Positions 8,990 through 17,291 of a DNA stretch of 23,604 nt are shown piece by piece. Made by a program: the position numbers and the translations under genes. Location of the stretch: NCBI GenBank assembly GCA_031278795.1, contig JAITJT010000206.1:1-23604 (forward strand). Direction: 5' to 3'. This stretch comes from Deltaproteobacteria bacterium. GTDB taxonomy: Bacteria; Desulfobacterota; Desulfarculia; Adiutricales; Adiutricaceae. Positions within the stretch are counted from its first letter, which is position 1; every line of letters starts with the position of its first letter. The notes below the pieces were generated by a model. It ran no database searches and was not told the origin of the DNA. It saw nothing but the letters and a program-made list of their open reading frames with translations.

Positions 8990-9200
8990 AAGGTCTATGA
9001 CCTAAAGGCCGTACAGCCCAAGGCCTAAAGAGCCAAAGCCATAAAAAGTCTAAAGCTAGAGGGCTATAAGGCCAATTCTAGCCAGAGAGCTTTACAGCTA
9101 AAGGCGAAAACGCAAAAAATCTTAAGCCTAGCTTCTCTTTAAGAATGAAGACGATAGAAGCAATAGTAGCAATAGTAGCAATGGTAGCAAAAGAAGAAAT
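8990..9200. repeat. Degenerate short repeats between the two lipoprotein genes
   Basis: From 8990 to about 9110 the sequence is a patchwork of AAAGCC/CTAAAG/AAGGCC-like words without a fixed period. At 9160-9190 GCAATAGTA-type 9-bp units recur (TAGCAATAGTAGCAATAGTAGCAA...), ending in a variant with GGTAG. No coding potential is seen. It looks like slippage-generated spacer DNA. Confidence 0.6.
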
Positions 9201-9203
9201 TGT

Positions 9204-9224
9204 GGTGGGGCCAAAGGCCCCACC
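9204..9224 (+). promoter_or_regulatory. GC-rich hairpin in the leader of the second lipoprotein gene
   Basis: GGTGGGGCC (9204-9212) pairs perfectly with GGCCCCACC (9216-9224) over a 3-nt AAA loop. No T-run follows, so it is not a classical terminator. It ends 8 nt before the ribosome site GGGAGG (9233-9238) of the 9249 gene, so it may affect translation or mRNA stability, or end transcripts from upstream in a factor-dependent way. Confidence 0.6.
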
Positions 9225-9248
9225 CTCTAACAGGGAGGCCCATAATCC

Positions 9249-11132
9249 ATGAAGAACTTAAAACACTTAGCCATAGTAGGCGCTATGGCCATACTTCTAA
9301 CGGCCGCCCTAATGTCAGGCTGCGGGGACAAGAAACAGGCCGAGGACGCCTGGCTCTCCTTCCAGCTGGTGATGAACAAGGCCTTTGGGGAGAACCAGTG
9401 GAGCTCTACCTCGCATTCCTTCCAAAACGGCATATTGACAGTACAAGGGGTGAGCGCAACTCTTGACCAAATGAAGCTGGGCACGGAGTCTCTAAACCAG
9501 TTCTTAACTAATCCCTTGAAGATAGACACCATCACCGTGACCAACATCCTTCCGGCCAAGGATATGAAGACGCTTTTTGATAGCGAGAACTGGTCGGGAA
9601 ACGCCGACCAGGCCCTGGCCACCCAGGTGAGCATGAGGGGGCTTTCCACCAACCAGAATTTCGACGACGAGGAGCTGACCTTCTCGGTGGAGGCCGCGCA
9701 GCTGGATCAGATAGTCTTAAAAGTTCCAACCGGTAAGAGCGTTCCGGGTTTCTTGGGTTTCCTCAAGAGCCTTAATTTAGGAAAATCCTCTTACAAGAAC
9801 CTCTCCGTCTCCCTAAAGTCCAAGAACCAGCCCGCGAGCGGGAATGCCTATCTCTCGGTGGACAGCTACTCTTTAACCGCGCTTAGGTTTAATGACCAAG
9901 GGCTCCTAGGGGACGATTCCCTCATGGACATATTGTTCGCGGCCAAGATAGACCAGGTGGAGTGGGCCATGGTCAAGTTCGGCTTCCAGGACGGGGATGA
10001 CGAGAAGCACGACTTCACTCTAGCTAGCGCCTCCATGAAAAATCTGGACGGTTTGGGTAAATTCGGGTCCTTTCTCTTAAAGGATCTAAGCCTTGACTCC
10101 AAGTCCAAGGATCTAGGTATCAAGGGCGCCAACTTCAAGCTCTCTGACCTTAGCCTCACTAACCTGGACGCTAGCTTAGTGTACAAGGATCTCTTAAGCG
10201 GCCTTAGGGGCCAAGACATACTCTCAGGTAGCCCGGACACGGACGCCTTGATTGAATCCAATTTACAAAACTTCCCCAAGATATCCTTCCTCTTCAGCTA
10301 CCCCTATGACTTGGATTCCTGGAAGATGGCCAACCTCATGGTGAGCGTAAACGGCTTAAATTTTGGCGTGGGCGCCCTGGACTACCAGGGCCCGGTGAAA
10401 AGAAACGTCATACCCAATTCCAAGATCACTCTTAGCAACATGACCTTAGACCTTGGAAACGTCTCACTCTTAAGTGATACTGACGCCAAAGACCTCAAGG
10501 CCTTCACCGACGCCTTTGGCATGACCAAGTTCACCCTGGCGGGCGACGTGGAAGTTAACTACCAAGGAGACGCGGGAAACGTCAAATACACCTGCAATAA
10601 CCTAAACGTCGACTCGCTCTTTAGCCTAAGTTTCGATACAGAGCTCACGGGCTTCACCCAAGAGCTCATAACGGCCTACTCTGAAGTGCCTTTAAAGGAG
10701 TTCTACCTCATCCTCATGGCCCCAGGGGCCGAAAAGATTGGCATCAAAACGCTTTCCCTAAACTACACGGACAACTCCTTCTTTAAGAGGATGATAAGTT
10801 ACGCAAACGCCGACACCCCGGACAAAAGCCAGGCGGACTTCATGAACGAGTTGCAAGCTAATGTAATCGACAACCTGGAGGCCATAATCGGTGGAAATTC
10901 CCCTCCGGAGTTCTTCCAGACCTACGCCCAGTACGTGGGTGACTTCTTCCAAGACCCCAAGGCCATCAAGCTCTCCCTCACACCGGAGAACCCGGTGACC
11001 ATCATAGATATTATTGGCGTCTCCGAGACCAACCGCGACGAGGTCCTTGAATTCGTCAACAGCCTGAACATCACCTTCTCCGCCAACAATGAGCCCGATA
11101 CAAAGGTGGAATTCAAGGAAGACGAGTATTGA
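9249..11132 (+). CDS. Large predicted lipoprotein, member 3 of the paralogous family
   Basis: A 627-residue protein of unknown function, the close tandem paralogue of the 7069 product. The signal peptide is short (MKNLKH, hydrophobic 7-22) and ends in LMSGC with Cys25 as the lipidated residue; Met at -3 is less usual, but the context is good. GDKKQAEDAWLSFQ then follows exactly as in the neighbour. Shared blocks continue with SVPGFLGFLKSL, FSYPYDLD, LNFGVGALDYQGPVKR, FFQDPKAIKLSLTP and LNITFSANN. No enzymatic motif or repeat domain is recognised. GGGAGG lies 10 nt before the ATG. The cell location should be the periplasmic face of the inner or outer membrane. The N-terminal and central parts match the neighbour better than either matches the members at 4932 and 14654. 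Confidence 0.87.
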   Translation: MKNLKHLAIVGAMAILLTAALMSGCGDKKQAEDAWLSFQLVMNKAFGENQWSSTSHSFQNGILTVQGVSATLDQMKLGTESLNQFLTNPLKIDTITVTNILPAKDMKTLFDSENWSGNADQALATQVSMRGLSTNQNFDDEELTFSVEAAQLDQIVLKVPTGKSVPGFLGFLKSLNLGKSSYKNLSVSLKSKNQPASGNAYLSVDSYSLTALRFNDQGLLGDDSLMDILFAAKIDQVEWAMVKFGFQDGDDEKHDFTLASASMKNLDGLGKFGSFLLKDLSLDSKSKDLGIKGANFKLSDLSLTNLDASLVYKDLLSGLRGQDILSGSPDTDALIESNLQNFPKISFLFSYPYDLDSWKMANLMVSVNGLNFGVGALDYQGPVKRNVIPNSKITLSNMTLDLGNVSLLSDTDAKDLKAFTDAFGMTKFTLAGDVEVNYQGDAGNVKYTCNNLNVDSLFSLSFDTELTGFTQELITAYSEVPLKEFYLILMAPGAEKIGIKTLSLNYTDNSFFKRMISYANADTPDKSQADFMNELQANVIDNLEAIIGGNSPPEFFQTYAQYVGDFFQDPKAIKLSLTPENPVTIIDIIGVSETNRDEVLEFVNSLNITFSANNEPDTKVEFKEDEY

Positions 11133-11140
11133 TATACAGG

Positions 11141-11230
11141 ATAGATTGATAGCTTGATAGCTTGGTTGATTGATAGATTGATAGCTTGATAGCTTGATTA
11201 ATAGATAGATAAATAGATAGATTGATTGAG
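11141..11230. repeat. Degenerate GATAGCTT/GATAGATT tandem repeats
   Basis: Directly after the 9249 gene, about 90 bp consist of imperfect 4- and 8-bp units such as TTGATAGC, TTGATAGA and ATAGATAG. They are non-coding on both strands and end at the hairpin at 11235. Confidence 0.85.
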
Positions 11231-11234
11231 AAAG

Positions 11235-11272
11235 CCCCACAGTAAAGCGCCAAGCGCTTTACTGTGGGGGGC
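11235..11272 (+). terminator. Perfect 16-bp stem-loop, probable terminator
   Basis: CCCCACAGTAAAGCGC (11235-11250) pairs without mismatch with its complement at 11254-11269 around a CAA loop. The sequence after it (GGCTCTCCAC) has no real T-run, so it may act as a weak or factor-assisted terminator, or as a stabilising 3' structure for the lipoprotein mRNA. The GGGGCTCT element also follows the 6549 stem. Confidence 0.6.
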
Positions 11273-11378
11273 TCTCCACAAAGCTTTAATACTATAGACT
11301 AAAATCCTTTTCTCTAGCCAAACATGACCCAAACCCAACCCCAAGTACCATCACCAATAAAAATCGCGCACCAAACAA

Positions 11379-14300
11379 GTGGAAAACGACTTAAAAGAAG
11401 CTCTGCGGAAAAATAAAAATCCCGCCATTTCCAGGGAAAACGATTTTTACCCCCGAGATGAGCCGCGCCCCGAACAGGCGCGCCTTAAAAACCCCCAGCT
11501 CCTAGAGAGGCGCCCAGGCGGCCTCTTCGTCACCTTCTCCCCCCACCTCCTTCCCATAGACGATCTCTTTCTCACCAAGGAAATAATTTTTAGTAAAAAC
11601 CCCCCAGAGGGGCATGTTGCCGCAGAAAGCCTCGCTAGGGATGTTCCCAAAGAGTCAGTTTCTAAAGAAACAAGCTCAAAAGATAAAACTACTACAGACG
11701 ATAAATCCGACTCCCCGGATAATCCAGAGGACCTTAGCTCTCCGGAAAAAGACGCCACAGTTGCCGCTAGCTATATGGGCATCTATAAAGGTGAGCGTCT
11801 CTTTTTTCTCGCGACTGATGACGAGGAACTACTCAAGCTTCCATATATTGAGCTGGTAAAGGATGCCCGGCGGGAGCTTTCGCTTCCCAGTTATCCCACG
11901 CTTCCAGGATTTTCCCTATTTATGGATCCAGCCCAGGGCTGGCTGACCGAGGTGGCTGGGCCCAGGGGCCCGGCCGGGCGTTTTCGGGAGCTTCCAAGGG
12001 ATGCCCTACCGGATCCTGGGCTCTCCTTTATTTCCAGCGCGCGCTCAGAGTGGTGTGATGCTACTCTTACGCTCCTTAAGAACTTGCCGCCAGGTGAGAA
12101 GGTCCTGGTGGTAACGGAGGATCTCTCGCTTCTTTTGGCTATACGAGACGGACTTTCCGGTGAAAAATTAGCCGCTAGCTGCTTCTATCCCCACCTGGAG
12201 GCCGTGGAGGCCATATATCCTTTCTCTCTTTTGAAGCTCATGGACAAAGAGAGGGAAAAGTGGGAGGGCGAGCTAAGTGAGCTCGCAAAGGAGGAGCTAA
12301 GACTTAAAAAGGAAGAGGAGACCCTTAGATCGGATTACCAGACCCACAGGAGCCTCAATAGCCTGGAGAACAACCTTAGGGCCTTAAAAGACGAGGTGGA
12401 AAATAGGGAAAAAGACTGGCTGGATATGGAGATGGGGCATTCTCTGGCGCTGCAGCAGTGGCAAGAGCTTCAAGGAAGCCTTAAAAGCGGCCCACCGGGG
12501 CTTCTTTCCATATTTGGGAGCAAAAAGAAAGAAAAAGAAAACCAAGAAAGGGAGAAGAGAGCCAGGGAAAAGCTGGAACTGGCTGAGAGGGCCTTAGGTA
12601 ACGCCAGGCGGGAAAAGGAGGACTTCGTGCGGGAGGCCAAGGGGCTCCGGGAGGAGCTCCTCATGGTGAGGGCCAAACAGGAGAGCCTTCCGCCGGTGGA
12701 AGCCATATCAGAGAAGCTTAAGAAGGTGGAAGCTGATATCACCAATTTGGCACTCAACTTATCCTCTCTAAAGCACAAGCTGCGCTTCTCCCACAGCCTC
12801 AAAAAGGAAAGGGATCACCTGGAGGCTTACTCGGTGTATCTAGCCAGACCCGACTATAGAACCAACTCCAGTTTGCCGCAGGACATGGTCTTTGACAACA
12901 TAATCCACATCGGTCCCAAACTCTGGACGCACTCTGAGAGGAAAAAATTCCTAAACCTTAGCCATTTCGCTTCCATGCGCTTCATGGTCGTCTCTGATTT
13001 CTCCCTCATCTCATTTCAAGGGGAAGCGGTGAATCCGGAGGGTGAGCTTCCCTGGAGGGCCTATCTGGCATCCAAGGAGCTTCCACAGGCTAAGTTAGCA
13101 AAATACCCCTTACTTTCCGCCATCAAGCCCACCCATATACTTGAAGGAGCGGACGGCGCTCCGGATATACTCCCCAAACCCGAGGAAGTCCCGGAGCTAG
13201 AGGGCCTCAAGGTTCAGGAGGGGCTGCTCTTCTGTCCCAGCCCCTCTCATCCAGGGCTATCCCTACGCGGCCACTCGGAGATGGGTCCGCTTAACCCGGT
13301 CTCAGCCCTCTGTGCCATTAAGCTAGCCGAGCAGTGCCTCAAGGCCAAGGTACCCAAGGTCATAGTGCTAGCCCCCTCCCCTTCCCAGGGGAGGCTCTTG
13401 AGGTCACTAGCCATGGATCTTAAGCTAGAAAAGGAGGCCCTCCTCTGCGGCCAGGTGGAGGACTTCGACGGAAGCCCACCCGCCCCGGTGGTGATAGTGG
13501 ACTCGGCCTTCGGGCCCCCGCACACGGGGCATCCCTGGGCCCGGGGGGAGACTGGAGCCAAGTTTATCTTACAGGCCCTCTCGCTCGCCCAAGGGGCCCT
13601 GGTGCTCTTGGGATCCGAGGAGAGGCTTATGACCCTTCCCAGGATGGGCCCGTTAAATAGCCTCTACAAGACCACAAGCGCGAGGATTTACCAAGAGACT
13701 CGCCTGGGTAGTGCTAATTACACCTTCCCGGATATAATAGACCAAGCCAAGGAGAGCATCTTCTGCGTGCTTCCCCCCATGGAGCCTTTGTGGTGGAACC
13801 AGCTCTCACCGCGCTTCCAATCCGCCTTGAGGAGGCGGGTGAAGGTCTTGGTCATATCGGATCTGCCTCCGGAGGACAACCGGGACTATCCGGGAAGCGC
13901 CATAAGGGAACTGAGGATCGCGGGCGCCATGGTGCTATTGGGCCAAGGCTTTAGCGCCTTCACCGCTATTATAGACAAGAAAGTATTCGCTTATGGTTTT
14001 TTGGATAACCAGCCAGGCCTAAGGGCCTGGAAGGGATTTTCCTCCATAAACATCCCCCTTGGCGCCCCTCTCATCTTGAACATGGCGCAGCTTCCCTTGA
14101 TACTCAAGAAACTGGGCCCCTCGGCCTTCCGCAACTGCCCCAGCTGCGGCTGGCCCTATCTCCTCATAAACCAAGACAGGACCCGAGGATTCGGGGACCT
14201 AAACTCCCTCAAACTTGGCTGCCTCAACGAGTCCTGCCCTATCCACAAAAAACCCAGGCCCCTAGACGAACGCTGGCCCTTCCTCTCACCCCCCACCTGC

Positions 14301-14420
14301 AAGGTGGACGGGGAGACTCCCTACCAGAGAATGGAGGAGGGGAGGCACTCCTACTGGGTCTGCCCCAAGCATCCGGACCACTGCCCCAGGCACCGGGTAA
14401 TACCAGGGGATCCTAAATGA
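11379..14420 (+). CDS. Superfamily 1 helicase-like protein with degenerate ATPase motifs, PLD-like domain and zinc ribbons
   Basis: A 1013-residue cytosolic protein. Its order matches large SF1 (Upf1/COG1112-type) helicases with an inserted coiled coil: RecA-like start FISSARSEWCDAT (217-229), then GEKVLVVTEDLSLLLAI (239-255); Lys/Glu coiled coil about 288-480; FDNIIHIGP (505-513) and MRFMVVSDFSLISF (533-546); second RecA-like half NPVSALCAIKLAE...VIVLAPSPSQGRLL (639-674), GQVEDFDG (691-698), LQALSLAQGALVLLGS (731-746). A PLD-like domain spans about 783-890, then Cys920/923 and 948/953, and a second Cys/His cluster at 974-1004. Key residues are missing: no GxGK[T/S] Walker A, no DE in motif II, no Gln in motif III, no Arg in motif VI, and SAFTAIID replaces the PLD HxKxxxxD. 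The frame is intact. Residues 80-130 are a low-complexity insert. GTG start, weak ribosome site. A binding or scaffold role is inferred. Confidence 0.75.
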   Translation: MENDLKEALRKNKNPAISRENDFYPRDEPRPEQARLKNPQLLERRPGGLFVTFSPHLLPIDDLFLTKEIIFSKNPPEGHVAAESLARDVPKESVSKETSSKDKTTTDDKSDSPDNPEDLSSPEKDATVAASYMGIYKGERLFFLATDDEELLKLPYIELVKDARRELSLPSYPTLPGFSLFMDPAQGWLTEVAGPRGPAGRFRELPRDALPDPGLSFISSARSEWCDATLTLLKNLPPGEKVLVVTEDLSLLLAIRDGLSGEKLAASCFYPHLEAVEAIYPFSLLKLMDKEREKWEGELSELAKEELRLKKEEETLRSDYQTHRSLNSLENNLRALKDEVENREKDWLDMEMGHSLALQQWQELQGSLKSGPPGLLSIFGSKKKEKENQEREKRAREKLELAERALGNARREKEDFVREAKGLREELLMVRAKQESLPPVEAISEKLKKVEADITNLALNLSSLKHKLRFSHSLKKERDHLEAYSVYLARPDYRTNSSLPQDMVFDNIIHIGPKLWTHSERKKFLNLSHFASMRFMVVSDFSLISFQGEAVNPEGELPWRAYLASKELPQAKLAKYPLLSAIKPTHILEGADGAPDILPKPEEVPELEGLKVQEGLLFCPSPSHPGLSLRGHSEMGPLNPVSALCAIKLAEQCLKAKVPKVIVLAPSPSQGRLLRSLAMDLKLEKEALLCGQVEDFDGSPPAPVVIVDSAFGPPHTGHPWARGETGAKFILQALSLAQGALVLLGSEERLMTLPRMGPLNSLYKTTSARIYQETRLGSANYTFPDIIDQAKESIFCVLPPMEPLWWNQLSPRFQSALRRRVKVLVISDLPPEDNRDYPGSAIRELRIAGAMVLLGQGFSAFTAIIDKKVFAYGFLDNQPGLRAWKGFSSINIPLGAPLILNMAQLPLILKKLGPSAFRNCPSCGWPYLLINQDRTRGFGDLNSLKLGCLNESCPIHKKPRPLDERWPFLSPPTCKVDGETPYQRMEEGRHSYWVCPKHPDHCPRHRVIPGDPK

Positions 14421-14653
14421 AGTTTAGATCTTTTGCTCTTTCCTCAAAAGACAAAGAGCCCAAAGAGACAAAAAGCTAAAAAAGCCAAGACGCTGTAAGA
14501 ATCTAATAAATAGTCCTGGAAAAAGTGCTTATAAATATTGAAAAAATAAGAAATCCTAAATAAATGCCTCATAAATCACCCCCGGCCGCCCGCTCGCGCG
14601 TCCGAGGGCTAAGTATCCAGTAGGAGAGAGAACCAGATTCAAGCCAAAACCCC

Positions 14654-16666
14654 ATGAGACTCAAAAGCGCCCTCATAAGCATCCTCATCCTGGGTCTACT
14701 CCTATGCTCGCTGGCCATCTTCATCAAGACCACAGTGGAGCACGAGACCAGACAGTCGCTGTCACTATTTCTCGATAGGGTTCTGGGGCTGGGCAACTGG
14801 AACTTAGAGGGCTTTGACTATGAGCTCTTCCAGAGGAGGGCCCTCATGGAGGAGCTTAGCTTCCAGGCCCCCGAGGGAGAAAGAGATGATTCCCTCTATA
14901 TAACTAGAGGGAGCGTTAAGAGCTTAAGCGTCTCCAAACCCCTCATGCCCAAGTCCCTAATCTCTTTCTCAAGGGATCTGGCCTACTCGGAGACGGAGGA
15001 TTTCACCTTCGCGGAGGCGCTCAGTTTTAGGGATCTAGCAATAAGCCTATACATTGACTCCATTCCCCACAAGCTAACAATAAAAGAGCTTAGCCTCAGG
15101 AAACTTATGTTCCTTGGCCTCAAAGGCCCGGTCGTGGCGGGAGGGCTCGAGTATTTTAGGCATATGACCGTGGGGCAAGTGGAGATCACTGGGTTTACGC
15201 TTAGCCCAGAGGGAAGCGGAAAAGGCTTAACCATCAATCTCTCCCGCTTTACCCTCACCAAGCCTAAGGCCTTTGGGAGGGAGAGCGCCGCTCCCTTTAA
15301 CCTCCAAGGATTTATTGAGAGCCTCGTGGTGGAGAGCGTGGATTCCGCAAGCTTTAGCCTTTCCCTTCCTCAGGTGATAATCGAGGCTACTGGCGCCAAC
15401 TACCGGGGATGGCTCATGGGCCTTCCAGAAAGTGGAGAAGAAAAAGCGTCCGTTAAAAACATTTTATCCTTAGCCAAGCTGAAAGTAAGCTCTCCGGAAG
15501 AATCCAATGAAGACAGTGGCGAGCTGAATAATAAAGATGCGGCCGCGGCATCTAGTAATGATAAAAATGCAGCTATAGCTTCTCAAGAAGTTAGCCTCAA
15601 TGATGATGCCTCCACTAATAGTCAAAGCCGGGAAAGGGAGGTGCCGCTTAGGCTCCTGGAGCTAGATGCCCTTACGGTGGAAAATGGGCAGATGTCGGAA
15701 ATTTTCTCGGCACTATGCTCTTTGGGACCAACCTTAGGAAGTTTTGATCCCTTGGGGGAACTGGCCCTCTCCACGCTATTTGCGTCACAAGCTAGTTTTG
15801 AATCCCTCAACTTCCAGACACTCTCGCTTTGGGCCCAGGGCTTTCCGGTTATAGACATTGGCGCGGGAAGCTTTAGGGGGGATTTTGTCATGGGAGAGAT
15901 CCCCCAAGAGGCGGAGGTGGATCTCTCCGGAGTGGAACTCCACTTCCTTCCCACCCACTCTCTCATCCCCAAGACCCTGAGCCTAGGCTTCTCCCTCAAA
16001 AAGGATCCCTCAAGCGACGTCTTGGCATTAAACGACTTCCATTTGGAGGCGCAAGAATTCTTGGGTCTTTCCCTCTTCCTGGCAATTGGCGGGCTCACGC
16101 CCGATCTTATCCACGGGCTTAAGACCATACCCCTCTCACAGCCCAGGGCCGCCTGGTCTCTTAAGGCCATGAACGCGCTCTCTCTTTTGGATTTCTCACT
16201 AAAGCTCCAGGATCACGGTGGACTCATGATGACAGCGGCCTCCTTGGGCCAGGCCGTGGGCCAGAGCCCGGAGGTCTACCTGGACGCTCTCACAGAGAAG
16301 CTGAGATACGTGATCCTCACCCGGGTGGATCCCTTCCTTCAGAACGCGGAGGAACTTTCCCTCTCCCTTAGCTCTTTCCTAAGCGATCCCAGTAGCCTGG
16401 ACCTCTTTATAAAACCAGAGAGGCCCATGGGCCTCGATATCTTGCACTCAGAGCTCATGGAGCCAGGCTTCTGGACAGAAGGAAAAACAGGGGCCACTCT
16501 GCTTCTCAACTTACTCAAGACCCTGGACATCACCTTAGCCGTCAATGGCTCCTCACCCCTCTCCTTTAAGTGGAGAGAGGTTCCCCAGGCCTTTGATGAG
16601 CTGGATCTGGAATCAGAGGGCAAGTCCCGGGACGATGTGGAGGAAGACTCTCCCACTAGCGAGTAA
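14654..16666 (+). CDS. Membrane-anchored exported protein, member 4 of the paralogous family
   Basis: A 670-residue protein of unknown function with one N-terminal hydrophobic anchor at about residues 5-24 and no lipobox that I accept. Most of the chain should be periplasmic. Next to the anchor, LSLFLDRVLGLGNWNLEGF parallels the AWLSFQIAMNKIFGEGAW block of the lipoproteins. Near the C-terminus SSFLSDPSSLDLFIKPERP and LDITLAVNGSSP match the family's two end motifs. A Ser/Asn/Asp/Ala-rich linker at about 285-330 splits the body into two halves. The tail is acidic. No Shine-Dalgarno is close to the ATG (GGAGAGAG is over 20 nt upstream), so the start is less certain; the hydrophobic anchor right after it supports it. 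It follows the pseudo-helicase gene by 233 nt on the same strand. Confidence 0.8.
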   Translation: MRLKSALISILILGLLLCSLAIFIKTTVEHETRQSLSLFLDRVLGLGNWNLEGFDYELFQRRALMEELSFQAPEGERDDSLYITRGSVKSLSVSKPLMPKSLISFSRDLAYSETEDFTFAEALSFRDLAISLYIDSIPHKLTIKELSLRKLMFLGLKGPVVAGGLEYFRHMTVGQVEITGFTLSPEGSGKGLTINLSRFTLTKPKAFGRESAAPFNLQGFIESLVVESVDSASFSLSLPQVIIEATGANYRGWLMGLPESGEEKASVKNILSLAKLKVSSPEESNEDSGELNNKDAAAASSNDKNAAIASQEVSLNDDASTNSQSREREVPLRLLELDALTVENGQMSEIFSALCSLGPTLGSFDPLGELALSTLFASQASFESLNFQTLSLWAQGFPVIDIGAGSFRGDFVMGEIPQEAEVDLSGVELHFLPTHSLIPKTLSLGFSLKKDPSSDVLALNDFHLEAQEFLGLSLFLAIGGLTPDLIHGLKTIPLSQPRAAWSLKAMNALSLLDFSLKLQDHGGLMMTAASLGQAVGQSPEVYLDALTEKLRYVILTRVDPFLQNAEELSLSLSSFLSDPSSLDLFIKPERPMGLDILHSELMEPGFWTEGKTGATLLLNLLKTLDITLAVNGSSPLSFKWREVPQAFDELDLESEGKSRDDVEEDSPTSE

Positions 16667-16720
16667 GTAGCATCCTCAAGCTAAAAATCAGCTCCCGCTA
16701 AAAATATGCCCTGGATAAGA

Positions 16721-16856
16721 TTTTTTGGATTTTTTGCAGTTTTGTAGCTTTGTAGCTTTGGATTTTTGTGGCTTTGGATTTTTTAGAGCATTGTAGCTTT
16801 GGATTTTTGGATTTTTGGCGTTTTGGAGCGTGGAAGCTTTGGATTTTTGGAGCTTT
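16721..16856. repeat. Interspersed CTTTGGATTTTT repeats
   Basis: CTTTGGATTTTT occurs at 16756, 16772, 16797 and 16837, embedded in shorter related words (GGATTTTTTG, TGTAGCTTTG). Spacing is irregular (16, 25 and 40 bp), unlike a true iteron array. The rest of the gap up to 17291 shows no gene on either strand. Confidence 0.85.
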
Positions 16857-17291
16857 CTATGGCCATAACAGAAAAATTTTGCCTTTCAGGATATTTCCTG
16901 GACTCCAAAAATTGGAAACAAGTTCCTTAAGCTCGCGAGCCCTAAGCTCGCGCTCCTCCTCTCACAAGGCCTTCTCTTAAGCCCCTGATATTTGCGCCTT
17001 TCTGTCACATACCTTTCTAAAGCTACTATCTTTGGCGCCTTTCTTAAGCATCTTTCTCTTCTTAGCCTTTCTCTTACGCACTTTTTCTGGAAAAACCTTT
17101 TCAAGGATGGTGAAAAGAGCTCTAGACTAGGCTGATTTCCGCCCATAACGCTGTTAGGTGTTTTAAATCTAGAGCAAAAAGTGCTAAATTTATCTAAAGC
17201 TAAAGGCCAGATGCGCCTAGGGCGCATCTCCACCCAGAAAGGGGCGATTAAATAGCCCGGGGAAGAGAGCAGGAACGGAGAGAAAGGAAGC

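Noticed and set aside
10758..11240. Minus-strand open frame of about 160 codons over the end of the second lipoprotein gene
   Set aside because: It overlaps a strong plus-strand gene, and its N-terminal part is a translation of the GATAGCTT repeats.
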